Source of the DNA: Methylobacter tundripaludum | Lineage (GTDB): Bacteria; Pseudomonadota; Gammaproteobacteria; Methylococcales; Methylomonadaceae | DNA length: 64,000 nt | Direction: 5' to 3' | Assembly (NCBI RefSeq): GCF_002934365.1 | Contig: NZ_PTIY01000005.1 | Span: 1 to 64,000 of the forward strand | In this document: positions 42,080-51,500 of the stretch, piece after piece | Layout: every line of letters begins with the position of its first letter | Position numbering within the stretch: position 1 is the stretch's first letter | Notes under the pieces: generated by a model | Databases searched by the model: none | What the model saw: only the letters and a program-made list of their open reading frames with translations | Told to the model about the DNA's origin: nothing | Position numbers and translations under genes: made by a program

Positions 42080-43765
42080 TTATACGCCATGATGATCACT
42101 CTTGCGGCGGCTCATGTTATTCCGCTTCATTCTGCGTGCGGACAAAGGATGTTCTGAAAAAGTATCATGATATTCCATGCCAAAAAACCTGCATTGTCCT
42201 CCCTGCCTTTCGTAGTTATGCTGAAAATCATGAATAAATTCCATTACGGTATGATCGATCAGGTAGGCGTTATTCAATTGGAATATCACCGTTTTGCCGC
42301 TTTCCAGATTGGCCAGCGCGTCTTTTAAGGACATGAAGTTGGAGAAAATCGCCGCGCCGACTATCGAGACGACAACAGAATCGGCGTCTTTCGGTTCAAC
42401 AACAAAGTGAATCTTGAACAGGTTATTCGGCCTGACGCCGCGCAGCATGTGGATAGCGAACTTGGTTAAAATGCCGATGCCGACACCGACTAATAAATCG
42501 GTCTGCAAGACGCCGATAATCGTCACCACGAACATAAACAACTGTTCCTTGCCGACGCCCATGACCTTGGCGAATTCTTTAGGCGAAGCCAGACGAAAGC
42601 CGGTAAATACCAGCAATGCAGCCAACGCAGCCAACGGAATACTGTGAATCAAGCGCGGAAACAACACCACAAACAGCAACAAAAATGCGCCGTGAAAAAA
42701 GTTGGCCCAGCCGGTCTTCGCGCCATTATTTATATTGGCCGAACTACGCACGATCTCCGCTATCATCGGCAAGCCGCCGATCAAACCGGCCAGCAGATTG
42801 CCTGCGCCCACCGCCGTTAAATCGCGGTCGAAATCCGAATGGCGTCTATAAGGATCAAGTTTGTCTACCGCCATCGCGCTGAGTAAACTTTCAAGACTGC
42901 CGACCAAACAAATACTGACCACCGCCTCCCAGAATTCAAGAGTCGCCCCTTTAGAAAAGTCGGGAAAGTAAAAGCTGGACATGAAATTATCGGAAATCGC
43001 GACCAGGAATTTCGGCCCGACGGTTTCCTCGTGATGCGGCAGAAAATGGGCGTCCGGCAGGAACAGATACATGTGCTCATGCTCCAGGTCGAAATACCGG
43101 GCCAACCCCATGCCGACCAATACCACGATAAGAGGGGCCGGAATCATCTTTAAGGTTGGATTTTTTATCATCGTCCAGGCCGTCAGTATCACCAATCCCG
43201 AACCGCCGATAATGGCGATTTCAGGATTGAGATTGGCAATGCTGTGCGGAATTTGCGCGATAGTCGAAAACAGGCTGCTGCCTTTCTCCGGCGTAGTGCC
43301 CAGCACCACGTTGATTTGCTTGGCCATGATAATAATGCCGATAGCCGCCAACATGCCATGCACCACCGATGCCGGGAAAAAGGAACTGAGCCTGCCCGCT
43401 TTAAAGACGCCCATCAAAACCTGAAGCGCACTGGCGACGACGATAGCCGCCAATGCATAGCGGTAACCGGCCATCGCATCGCCTCCGCCCAGTTCCTGAA
43501 CCGCCCCCAAAACCACCACGATCAATCCGGCAGCCGGGCCGTTAATAGTTACAAATGAGCCGTTGATGCGCGAAACCAGCATCCCGCCGATAATAGCCGT
43601 GATCAGCCCCGCCGACGGCGGAAAACCGGAAGCCATTGAAATACCCAGGCACAACGGCAGAGCAATAAGAAAAACCAGAAAACCGGACAGTAAATCGCTA
43701 CGCCAGTTTTCTTTTAAACCGGCTAGACCGGATTTTGGTATCCCTGACAATGATGGCTCACTCAT
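42080..43765 (-). CDS. SulP-family anion transporter with STAS domain (copy 2, His-rich insert)
   Basis: A 561-residue close paralogue of the adjacent SulP, first gene of the probable operon. Both begin with the motif SGLAGLKENW or TGLAGLKENW and share the STAS end (IDHTVMEFIHDF). This copy carries an extra loop of about 25 residues rich in His, Glu and aromatics (EHEHMYLFLPDAHFLPHHEE) before the conserved GPKFLVAISDNF, plus a basic/His C-terminus (RRKSDHHGV). The tandem pair may form a heterodimer or give different affinities. Confidence 0.88.
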   Translation of the reverse strand: MSEPSLSGIPKSGLAGLKENWRSDLLSGFLVFLIALPLCLGISMASGFPPSAGLITAIIGGMLVSRINGSFVTINGPAAGLIVVVLGAVQELGGGDAMAGYRYALAAIVVASALQVLMGVFKAGRLSSFFPASVVHGMLAAIGIIIMAKQINVVLGTTPEKGSSLFSTIAQIPHSIANLNPEIAIIGGSGLVILTAWTMIKNPTLKMIPAPLIVVLVGMGLARYFDLEHEHMYLFLPDAHFLPHHEETVGPKFLVAISDNFMSSFYFPDFSKGATLEFWEAVVSICLVGSLESLLSAMAVDKLDPYRRHSDFDRDLTAVGAGNLLAGLIGGLPMIAEIVRSSANINNGAKTGWANFFHGAFLLLFVVLFPRLIHSIPLAALAALLVFTGFRLASPKEFAKVMGVGKEQLFMFVVTIIGVLQTDLLVGVGIGILTKFAIHMLRGVRPNNLFKIHFVVEPKDADSVVVSIVGAAIFSNFMSLKDALANLESGKTVIFQLNNAYLIDHTVMEFIHDFQHNYERQGGQCRFFGMEYHDTFSEHPLSARRMKRNNMSRRKSDHHGV

Positions 43766-44448
43766 ACAAATCCTCGTAATTATAAAAAGGTTCTGACGGG
43801 GTTGTAAGCGATTACCGTGCCAAGCTGATTTATTTTTATAATGGTCTGATTTTAATGGGAGTTTTTATTGTCAGGATAAAAGCCAGGAACTGCGGTGGTG
43901 TAAAACAACCTCTCGGTTGTTGTTTTGCACCGGTGCCGGATACTGTTGAGGGTGTTTGTTGCGCTAAGGATGTGGTTAAAAATAACTTCCCGAAATCACC
44001 ATTTTCGCTCGTCAAGCCGTTCGTGCTGAGCCCTTCGGCTACTCTCAGGAGAGCCTTGTCGAAGCATGATCGGCTTGACGCGGCGGGACGAAATTTTTCC
44101 GCCCACCCTTCGACAAGCTCAGGGCGAACGGAAAAATTTCATCCGTTCAATATCGGGAAGTTATTACTGACCATATCCTAAAGTAAATCTGGCGATATTG
44201 CGCCTTGCAGAAGCTTTATACCGGCCAAAGGCTACGGGCAGCACATGCAAAAATAGGCGGGGGATTAGGTGGAGAAAATGCGGATGCGGGCGGATCAATA
44301 AATCCGTCTTAACAATCTTGCTTAAATCGATGGAGCCACGAAAAACACGAAAACATTCAACAGGTAACCCGTGTCAGCCGAAGTGAATGGCTACTCAGCA
44401 TATGGAGCTTCGTGATTTTCGTGTCTTTCGCGGAAATCGTTCTTAAAG
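43766..44448. repeat. 683-bp non-coding region with nested inverted repeats
   Basis: It holds hairpin GGTGTAAAACAACC / GGTTGTTGTTTTGCACC (43897-43931), then CGTCAAGCCG/CGGCTTGACG (44010-44019 and 44071-44080), then GAAATTTTTCCG/CGGAAAAATTTC (44090-44101 and 44129-44140). The last encloses a common dispersed motif, CCCTTCGACAAGCTCAGGGC (44106-44125). A degenerate CACGAAAAACACGAAA-type repeat follows at about 44337. No credible gene. The operon promoter for the SulP-hyf genes should be near its left end. Confidence 0.7.
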
Positions 44449-45342
44449 TTAATCGAGAGCCAGGTTCTTTAAATATTCCCGGAAATCGCTCTTTAACTCG
44501 TCATGCTTCAAACCGTATTCAACGGTTGCCTGCAAATAACCGAGTTTTGCGCCGCAATCATAACGCTTGCCTTCAAACTCGTAGGCTAACACCTGCTCGT
44601 CGCTCATCAATGAGGCGATCGCATCGGTCAGCTGAATTTCACCGCCGGCGCCGCGCTCCGTGGTTTCAATCTTTTCAAAAATTGCGGGCGTCAGAATATA
44701 ACGTCCGACTACCCCGAGATTTGACGGAGCGCGCTCAGGAGCGGGCTTTTCAACAATCAGTTCAACCTGGCCTACCGATGGCGACACCTCCTTGGTTTTG
44801 ACGATGCCGTATTTATCGGTTTCCTGTGGATTAACCCGCTCTACGCCCAAGATGCTGCACTGATTTTTGTCGTATTGCTCGACCATTTGCGCCATGCAGC
44901 CCTCACCGGCGTCGCTGTTCGCGATCAAGTCATCGGCCAGGATAACGGCAAACGGCTCATCGCCGACCGCAGACTTCGCGCAAAGCACGGCATGGCCCAG
45001 TCCCAACGCCTCAGGCTGACGAATGAACACGAATGACACATTCGGCGGCATCATCTCCCGCACCATTTTCAATATTCCTGTCTTGCCGCGGATGGTCAGC
45101 TCATTTTCCAACTCATAAGCCTTGTCAAAGTGATCCATGATGACGTTTTTGGTGCGGCCCGTTACAAATATCATCGTATCAATACCGGCAGCTACAGCCT
45201 CTTCAACGCAATATTGAATCAAGGGCTTATCCACAATCGGCAACATTTCCTTGGGGCTGGCTTTAGTAGCGGGTAAAAAGCGGGTTCCGAGACCCGCAAC
45301 CGGAAAAACTGCTTTTCTTATTTTTTGATTCATCTGTGGCAT
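44449..45342 (-). CDS. galU: UTP-glucose-1-phosphate uridylyltransferase
   Basis: A 297-residue enzyme making UDP-glucose from UTP and glucose-1-phosphate for envelope polysaccharides and glycogen. The N-terminal nucleotide-binding motif GLGTRFLPATKASPKEML, then PLIQYCVEEA, ILADDLIAN, and NLGVVGRYIL with EIQLTDAI are diagnostic. Full length for the family. It stands alone between the repeat region and the hydrolase gene. Confidence 0.95.
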   Translation of the reverse strand: MPQMNQKIRKAVFPVAGLGTRFLPATKASPKEMLPIVDKPLIQYCVEEAVAAGIDTMIFVTGRTKNVIMDHFDKAYELENELTIRGKTGILKMVREMMPPNVSFVFIRQPEALGLGHAVLCAKSAVGDEPFAVILADDLIANSDAGEGCMAQMVEQYDKNQCSILGVERVNPQETDKYGIVKTKEVSPSVGQVELIVEKPAPERAPSNLGVVGRYILTPAIFEKIETTERGAGGEIQLTDAIASLMSDEQVLAYEFEGKRYDCGAKLGYLQATVEYGLKHDELKSDFREYLKNLALD

Positions 45343-45451
45343 TCTCGACTATACAGATCATTAAAAAATCAGATGCTGGGGCAGCATTTGATCATCCCTG
45401 CTCTTCAACAAGAGCGATTCATTTTAAGCTTTTTCCCGGTTTCGGCTCTAT

Positions 45452-46240
45452 TTATCTTTGCGTCCAACCTGGAGCTAAAAAATCTTCAACCAGCGCCGCA
45501 AAAGCATCCGCTTGTTGTACGTGCAGCCAATGTCCGGCATTGGCTATCGTGCTAAAAGCCGCTTTGGGAAATAATGAGTTTATATCTCCCGGCTGAACGA
45601 AGTCTGAATCGCCTCCTGCAATAAATAACGCATTACCGGTAAAAGGCGCTAAATAATCGGCGTCGGGAAAAGCTGCAATATTGGGCGCCGCCCGCTGAAA
45701 AATATCCAGATCAAGCCGCCAGCAATATTTGCCGTCTTTTAGCACCAGATTCTGCAACAGAAATTGGCGGTAACTCAACTCGGCTATACGCGGAGCCAGC
45801 AGTGTTTCGGCCTGTTTGCGGTTGCTGAGTTCGTCCAGCGGCAGCTCTTTTAAGGCCAGCACGGTGTTGTCAAAGCTGTGTTTGTAGCTGACCGGCGCAA
45901 TATCGGCCACAATCAGTTTGTTGACCCTAGCAGGCAATCCAAGCGCAAACCACATCGCCACCTTGCCGCCCATGCTGTGTCCCAGAAGATTAGCTGTCTC
46001 CAACCCGCGATCATCGATAAAGCGCAACAAATCAGCGGCCATGACCGGGTAGTCCATAACCGGATGATGCGGCGATGCGCCGTGATTGCGCATATCCGGC
46101 GCATAAACATGAAACCGGTCGGATAGACGCTGCGCTATTTGCCGCCAGTTACGCGAGGAGGCAAAAAAGCCATGCAAAATAATCAGCGCGCTGTCATCCG
46201 GGTCGCCGAATTGCTCAAAAGCGAGTTCCACCGTTTCCAT
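45452..46240 (-). CDS. Alpha/beta hydrolase (YbfF-like esterase)
   Basis: About 262 residues from the ATG at 46240, which overlaps the DUF445 stop as TGATG; the frame extends to 46291. Oxyanion region LHGFFASSRNWR, nucleophile elbow GHSMGGKVAM, acid near GGDSDFVQPGDI and His in NAGHWLHVQ form a full triad. Similar enzymes are short-chain acyl esterases. Coupled in one operon with DUF445 and lpd; no functional link to either is clear. Confidence 0.88.
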   Translation of the reverse strand: METVELAFEQFGDPDDSALIILHGFFASSRNWRQIAQRLSDRFHVYAPDMRNHGASPHHPVMDYPVMAADLLRFIDDRGLETANLLGHSMGGKVAMWFALGLPARVNKLIVADIAPVSYKHSFDNTVLALKELPLDELSNRKQAETLLAPRIAELSYRQFLLQNLVLKDGKYCWRLDLDIFQRAAPNIAAFPDADYLAPFTGNALFIAGGDSDFVQPGDINSLFPKAAFSTIANAGHWLHVQQADAFAALVEDFLAPGWTQR

Positions 46241-46965
46241 CAGGCGAAATCGAACAATGCGCCCATCAAACCGCCGAAAATGCCACCCCAAACCACCAGC
46301 CAGCCCAGATGCTGACGGATGATAGCCTGGACCATTTCCTTAACCAGTTGCGGGGTGAGTTCGCTCAGGCGTTTGTCGATTACCGATTCGATTTTGCCGA
46401 CAATGTCGCCGCCGATTTTGTGCGCATCCAAGCCCTGCTTTAAGGCGGCTTTAAAGCGGTCGGACTCGACCATTTCGGTCAGGGTGACTTTCATTTTTTC
46501 GGTAAACGGGTCTTTTAGCGGTATCAACGCTTCTTCGCCGCCCATCATCATCAACATACCGCCAAAAGACGATCCCATAATCGATGACACCAAGCCTTCG
46601 TAAACCTTGTCGTAATCGACCGCATTCAGTAAAGGCTCCAGGTTCAGCAGGTCTTTACCTTGCTGTTCCTCGTTTTCAATAAACTGTTCGATGTTGTTTG
46701 CGGTAAAAAATTGCACCATCATCAGCTGCTTGATCGACAGTTTGAATTCTTCAAACCGGGCCGGTATAACGCCTGAACCGTAAAGATAAGGCACTTTCTC
46801 GAACAGCATGTAAATTGCGAGCCAATTGGTAATGGCACCGGAAAGGGCAAAAAAACCGATGGATTTGATTAACTCCGGTTGTATCGGGCTGGCATAACCG
46901 ATTGCAATGATTACAACCGATAGAAAATTGGTCATGAAGCTTTTGTTTAAAAATTTTTCTTTCAT
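46240..46965 (-). CDS. DUF445 family membrane protein
   Basis: A 241-residue protein with membrane helices at both ends (LSVVIIAIGYASPI, IGFFALSGAITNWLAIYMLF, and VVWGGIFGGLMGALFDFA) and a charged helical middle (VIPARFEEFKLSIKQL). The motif GAITNWLAIYMLFEKVPYLYGSG is typical of DUF445. It overlaps the lpd stop as ATGA. Function unknown. Confidence 0.88.
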   Translation of the reverse strand: MKEKFLNKSFMTNFLSVVIIAIGYASPIQPELIKSIGFFALSGAITNWLAIYMLFEKVPYLYGSGVIPARFEEFKLSIKQLMMVQFFTANNIEQFIENEEQQGKDLLNLEPLLNAVDYDKVYEGLVSSIMGSSFGGMLMMMGGEEALIPLKDPFTEKMKVTLTEMVESDRFKAALKQGLDAHKIGGDIVGKIESVIDKRLSELTPQLVKEMVQAIIRQHLGWLVVWGGIFGGLMGALFDFA

Positions 46966-48371
46966 CGTTTCTTAATCAATAAATCAGTAATAGTGCCTTC
47001 AATCATTTCAGCCGAAAAACCCAGGGTTTCGGCTAAAGTCGGATGCGCATGTACCGTTAATGCCAAATCTTCAACATCGGCGCCCATTTCCAAAGCCAAG
47101 ACGGCTTCCGCAATCAGTTCCCCTGCATTGGTGCCGACGATGCCCGCGCCGAGAATACGGCCGGTTTGTTTGTCGGACAGCAATTTGGTTGCGCCTTCCT
47201 TACGCCCGATACTTAATGACCGCCCGCTTGCCGCCCACGGGAAAGCGGCTTTCTCATAAGCGATGCCTTGCGCTTTGGCTGCATTTTCAGTCAAGCCCAT
47301 CCAGGCTATTTCAGGATCGGTATAAGCCACGGAAGGAATCGTCAACGCCTGCCACTCGGTTGCCATTCCGGCAATCGCCTCGGCCGCTATTTTACCTTCG
47401 TGCGTCGCCTTATGCGCCAGCATCGGGTTGCCCACCACATCGCCGATCGCAAAAATATGTTTCACGTTGCTGCGCTGTTGTTTATCGACGCCGATAAAAC
47501 CGCGTTCATCGACATTAACCCCGGCTTTGTCGGCATCGATTAAATGGCCGTTGGGACGTCTGCCTACGGCAACCAACACTTTGTCGAACACGTCGGATTC
47601 GGGGGCGTCTTTGCCGCTGAGTCTGACTTTCAAGCCTTCCGGCAATGCTTCAATATTTGTTACCTGGGTTTCAAGAAAGATATTGTCGTATTGCTTTTTG
47701 ATCCGTTGCATTAACGGCCTGACCAGATCCTTGTCGCAACCGGGGATAATCTGATCCTGCATTTCCACCACGGTGATCTTGCTACCCAACGCGTTATAGA
47801 CCGTCGCCATTTCCAGGCCGATGATGCCGCCGCCGATAATCAGCAGTTTTTTCGGGATGCTTTCAAGATTCAGCGCATCGGTGGAATCCATCAGCCGGGG
47901 ATCGTCATTTGGGAATGACGATATTTTTACCGGCTGGGAGCCGACGGCGATAATGGCCTGTTTAAACTCGATGGTCTCGGTGTTGTCGCCGTCTTCAACC
48001 AGCACTTGCGTGTCGGAAACAAATCGCCCGATACCTTTAACAACCGTTACGTTGCGCTGCTTAGCCAGTGCCGCCAAGCCTGCGGTTAGCTGAGAACTAA
48101 TGTTGTTTTTCCAATTGCGCAGCTTTTCCAGATCGATGCCGGGTTCGGTAAAACTGATCCCGGCCGAACTGATTTCTTTGGCTTCATTCAGTACCGCGGC
48201 CACATGCAATAAGGTTTTTGAAGGAATGCAGCCGACATTTAAACAAACCCCGCCCAACACCGGATAACGCTCAACCAATGTGACTTGTTTGCCTAAATCG
48301 GCCGCACGAAACGCCGCCGTGTAACCTCCAGGGCCACCGCCCAGCACCAGGACTTCTGTTTTCAATTGCAC
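46962..48371 (-). CDS. lpdA: Dihydrolipoyl dehydrogenase (E3)
   Basis: A 469-residue flavoprotein, the E3 part of 2-oxoacid dehydrogenase complexes and the glycine cleavage system. FAD motif VLGGGPGGYTAAFRAADLG, redox disulfide GGVCLNVGCIPSK, NAD motif IIGGGIIGLEMATVYNALG, and C-terminal His-Glu pair in HAHPTLAETLGFS. No E1 or E2 gene is adjacent. Full length. Confidence 0.95.
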   Translation of the reverse strand: MQLKTEVLVLGGGPGGYTAAFRAADLGKQVTLVERYPVLGGVCLNVGCIPSKTLLHVAAVLNEAKEISSAGISFTEPGIDLEKLRNWKNNISSQLTAGLAALAKQRNVTVVKGIGRFVSDTQVLVEDGDNTETIEFKQAIIAVGSQPVKISSFPNDDPRLMDSTDALNLESIPKKLLIIGGGIIGLEMATVYNALGSKITVVEMQDQIIPGCDKDLVRPLMQRIKKQYDNIFLETQVTNIEALPEGLKVRLSGKDAPESDVFDKVLVAVGRRPNGHLIDADKAGVNVDERGFIGVDKQQRSNVKHIFAIGDVVGNPMLAHKATHEGKIAAEAIAGMATEWQALTIPSVAYTDPEIAWMGLTENAAKAQGIAYEKAAFPWAASGRSLSIGRKEGATKLLSDKQTGRILGAGIVGTNAGELIAEAVLALEMGADVEDLALTVHAHPTLAETLGFSAEMIEGTITDLLIKKR

Positions 48372-48431
48372 ACCTTCAATTTAGAGTGATGGAAATTTAT
48401 CGGTATCTGAAAAGCCGATGAACGTAAGGCT

Positions 48432-48662
48432 TTATTTTAGTTTTTTGATATTGACGAATTTGTTTTCGGGGGTTAATTCCATTTCAAAATAACCGTTGAT
48501 GCCCTGCTTGGTCAAAAAGGACTGAATTCTGCCTGCTGGAAAAGCGATTCTCCTGCCGTCATCGGCGACCACGGTAACATTTTTGGCAATGCCTTGATAG
48601 ACCTTGAGGTATTGGTCATAAGACAGTTTTAGCGCAAAGCGGATGTGTTGATGTTGGGTCAT
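48432..48662 (-). CDS. DUF2835 family small protein
   Basis: A 76-residue soluble protein. The pattern FALKLSYDQYLKVYQGIAKN, then VVADDGRRIAFPAGRIQSFL and GINGYFEMEL, matches DUF2835, a small beta-rich family of gammaproteobacteria. Role unknown. It stands before lpd with a 60-base gap. Confidence 0.85.
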   Translation of the reverse strand: MTQHQHIRFALKLSYDQYLKVYQGIAKNVTVVADDGRRIAFPAGRIQSFLTKQGINGYFEMELTPENKFVNIKKLK

Positions 48663-48680
48663 GATATAGGCAGTAAATTA

Positions 48681-48743
48681 ACCACGAAGGACACGAAGTT
48701 TTTACCTTGAATTTTCTTCGTGTCCTTCGTGTTCTTCGTGGTT
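48681..48743. repeat. CACGAAG-type inverted repeat
   Basis: ACCACGAAGGACACGAAG (48681-48698) faces CTTCGTGTCCTTCGTG followed by TTCTTCGTGGT (48716-48743). This is a widespread bacterial intergenic repeat. A degenerate relative lies near 44337-44440. Confidence 0.8.
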
Positions 48744-48759
48744 TTATGCTTTTAGTTAA

Positions 48760-49635
48760 TTAACGGCTGTTTTGCAGCGCGGCAATGCGCTCTTCCAATG
48801 GCGGATGGCTCATAAACAACTTGCTTACGCCACCGCCGTTGATGCCGAAAGCCGCCAATTGTCCGGGCAGGTCTTCCGCTTCGTGTCCGCGCTGTAAGGC
48901 ACGCAGGGCGCCGATCATTTTTTCCCGTCCGGCCAGGTTTGCGCCACCGGCATCGGCCTTAAATTCGCGGTAGCGGGAGAACCACATGACCAGCATAGAG
49001 GCCAAAATCCCCAGAACAATTTGCGCCACCATCTGGGTAATGTAATAAGCCGGGCCGTAACCGCGTTCTGTTTTAAACACAACCCGATCGATAACATGAC
49101 CGATAATGGTCGCAAAAAAGTAAACAAAGGTGTTGACCACGCCCTGCATTAAAGCCATTGTTACCATATCGCCGTTGGCGACGTGACTGATTTCATGACC
49201 GACAACCGCTTCCACTTCATCGGCATCCATGTTTTGCAACAAACCGGTGCTGACCGCTACCAACGCACTGTCGCGGCTCATGCCGGTAGCAAAGGCATTG
49301 GACTCAGGCGTCTGGAATATCCCGACTTCCGGCATGCCGATCCCGGCCTGCTTGGCTTGCTTGGCTACGATGTTGAGCAGCCATTGCTCGGTTTGATTTT
49401 GCGGGCGTTCAATTACATGTACGCCCATCGCATTTTTTGCCGACCATTTGGACATCGCCAAAGAAATAACGGAACCGGTCATGCCGATGATGGCCGACAT
49501 GACTAAAAGCGCATTCAGGTTAAGGTCTACGCCTTGAGCATCCAAAGTGCCGCTTAAGCCTAAAACATTAAAAATAATACTGACCACAACCAATATAGCC
49601 GCATTGGTTGCAAGAAAAAGGAAAATACGCATCAT
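48760..49635 (-). CDS. htpX: HtpX membrane zinc protease
   Basis: A 291-residue heat-shock membrane metalloprotease in inner-membrane quality control. Two N-terminal membrane helices, zinc site HEISHVANGDM with the third ligand Glu in REFKADAGGA, two further helices between them, and a C-terminal tail (SHPPLEERIAALQ). Length and motifs match HtpX exactly. Confidence 0.95.
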   Translation of the reverse strand: MMRIFLFLATNAAILVVVSIIFNVLGLSGTLDAQGVDLNLNALLVMSAIIGMTGSVISLAMSKWSAKNAMGVHVIERPQNQTEQWLLNIVAKQAKQAGIGMPEVGIFQTPESNAFATGMSRDSALVAVSTGLLQNMDADEVEAVVGHEISHVANGDMVTMALMQGVVNTFVYFFATIIGHVIDRVVFKTERGYGPAYYITQMVAQIVLGILASMLVMWFSRYREFKADAGGANLAGREKMIGALRALQRGHEAEDLPGQLAAFGINGGGVSKLFMSHPPLEERIAALQNSR

Positions 49636-49748
49636 GGTTGAGCCTTTTGACTAAGTTAAGGTTTAATCGATATGGGGATCGAATAAATAAATTCAATCCG
49701 TTTTTAGGGTGCTAATATAGCTTAAGTTTATTGAGGGAGGGTATTTTC

Positions 49749-50873
49749 ATGCCTATTAAAATAATACTGTCTGTTTTGTTTTTAATTCATCCTTGCACAG
49801 CCTTTGCGCTACAAAACACTCATCAGGACATTATAAAGCAGCTGCATGCACCCGCAGGTTTCACCCTGTCTATTTTTGCCGACAATCTGCCCAATGCCCG
49901 CAGTTTGGCTTTGGGCGATAACGGCGTGGTATTTGTAGGCACCGGATCGGAAGGTACGGTTTACGCCGTACAAGACAGCAATAACGATGGCGTGGCGGAT
50001 AAACGTTATGTGATCGCCAGCCATTTATATATGCCCAACGGCGTTGCTTACAAGGACGGTTCGCTCTATGTAGCGGAAATTAACCGCATTATTCGTTTCG
50101 ACCATATCACGCAGCAGTTAACCAACCCGCCCAAACCCACTGTGGTTTACGATCAATTTCCGTCAGAGCGGCATCACGGTTGGAAATATCTGCGCTTTGG
50201 CCCTGACCATAAGCTGTACACCTCAGTCGGAGCGCCGTGCAATATTTGCGAGCCTGAAAAAGCGATCTTTAGCTCGCTGGTCAGATTAAATGCCGACGGC
50301 AGTGGTTTTGAGATTCTTGCCAAAGGTATCAGAAGTTCGGTCGGTTTTGACTGGCAACCGGAAACTGACGCCTTATTTTTTACCGATAATGGCCGCGATT
50401 ATTTGGGCGACGATTTGCCGCCCGATGAACTTAATCAATGGACTGCTAGCGGAGAACATTTCGGTTTTCCTTATTGCCACGGCGGTTACATTCCCGACCC
50501 CGAGCTTGGCGCAGATAAAAAATGCCGACAATTTACTGCGCCTGCGTGGAAATTTAAGGCGCATATAGCACCGTTGGGACTGCGTTTTTATCGGGGCGAG
50601 CAATTTCCGTCCGAATTCAAATATCAGTTATTTGTCGCAGAACATGGTTCATGGAACCGGTCTGAACCGCAAGGCTACCGCGTTGCCTCGATAAAATTCA
50701 AGCAAGGCAAACCCGTTTCGGAACAGGTTTTTATCGACGGCTGGTTAACCAAAGACGGCAATGTATTGGGACGTCCTGTTGATATTCTGGAAATTCAGGA
50801 CGGCAGCCTGTTGATTAGCGATGATGCTCTTGGCGTTATTTATAAAATTGACTACAAAGGCAATCATGGATAA
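49749..50873 (+). CDS. Exported PQQ-type sugar (sorbosone) dehydrogenase-like beta-propeller
   Basis: About 374 residues from the ATG at 49749, with GGGAGG just upstream; the longer frame would use TTG. Signal peptide ending PCTAFA. Propeller blades include NARSLALGDNGVVFVGTG, YMPNGVAYKDGSLYVAE, WKYLRFGPDHKLYTSVG and LFFTDNGRDYLGDDLPPDEL. Cys pairs (CNIC; YCHGG, KKCRQF) suggest disulfides. Family members oxidise sugars in the periplasm with PQQ; the substrate is unknown and no cytochrome partner is adjacent. Confidence 0.85.
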   Translation: MPIKIILSVLFLIHPCTAFALQNTHQDIIKQLHAPAGFTLSIFADNLPNARSLALGDNGVVFVGTGSEGTVYAVQDSNNDGVADKRYVIASHLYMPNGVAYKDGSLYVAEINRIIRFDHITQQLTNPPKPTVVYDQFPSERHHGWKYLRFGPDHKLYTSVGAPCNICEPEKAIFSSLVRLNADGSGFEILAKGIRSSVGFDWQPETDALFFTDNGRDYLGDDLPPDELNQWTASGEHFGFPYCHGGYIPDPELGADKKCRQFTAPAWKFKAHIAPLGLRFYRGEQFPSEFKYQLFVAEHGSWNRSEPQGYRVASIKFKQGKPVSEQVFIDGWLTKDGNVLGRPVDILEIQDGSLLISDDALGVIYKIDYKGNHG

Positions 50874-51465
50874 GCAGGTTGAAATTTTAAGCAAGGAGAT
50901 CGTTTATCAGGGCTTTTTCCGCATGGAAAAATACCGTCTTAGACACACTTTGTTTGGCGGTGGATGGAGCGCTGAAATAACTCGCGAATTATTCATGCGC
51001 GGCAGCTGCGTTGCGGTTCTATTATATGATCCCTATGCCGATAAGGTGGTATTGATCGAACAGTTCAGGACAGGCGCGATTTTAAATCCTGATAGGGCTT
51101 GGTTAGTGGAAATTGTTGCGGGAGCCATTGAGGACGGCGAATCGGCCGAAGAAGTCGCTTACCGGGAATCCTTGGAAGAAGCGGGCTGTGAAATTCAGCA
51201 ATTAATGGTTATCAATGAATTCTATAGCACGCCGGGCGCTTTCTCAGAGTGGATCACCCTGTATTGCGGCAAAGTGGATAGCACACATGTGGGCGGTATT
51301 CACGGTTTGGATCATGAGGGCGAGGATATATTGGTACGCGCTGTTGATTTTGATGAGACGTATCTTATGCTGGAAAATGGCGAGATAGAGTCGGCAATAT
51401 CCATTATTGCAATTCAATGGCTGGCATTGAACAGACAAAAACTTAAACGGCAGTGGGGAGGCTAA
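50866..51465 (+). CDS. nudF: NUDIX hydrolase, ADP-ribose pyrophosphatase type
   Basis: About 199 residues from the ATG at 50866, which overlaps the preceding stop by 8 bases. The Nudix box GAIEDGESAEEVAYRESLEE followed by AGC is complete (G-x5-E-x7-RE-U-x-EE-x-G-U). ADPRase features flank it: VVLIEQFRTGA, then STPGAFSEWITLYCGKVD. It hydrolyses ADP-ribose to AMP and ribose-5-phosphate in the cytoplasm. Confidence 0.9.
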   Translation: MDKQVEILSKEIVYQGFFRMEKYRLRHTLFGGGWSAEITRELFMRGSCVAVLLYDPYADKVVLIEQFRTGAILNPDRAWLVEIVAGAIEDGESAEEVAYRESLEEAGCEIQQLMVINEFYSTPGAFSEWITLYCGKVDSTHVGGIHGLDHEGEDILVRAVDFDETYLMLENGEIESAISIIAIQWLALNRQKLKRQWGG

Positions 51466-51500
51466 AAAAGGAGGGGTTATATTGAAAAACTGCAACATCA

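Noticed and set aside
33487-43765. Hydrogenase-4 or formate hydrogenlyase
   Set aside because: All four NiFe-binding Cys of the large subunit are replaced, and no formate dehydrogenase or ferredoxin subunit is present.
44149-44448. Short plus-strand frames upstream of galU
   Set aside because: No ribosome site or family resemblance; the region is repeat-derived.
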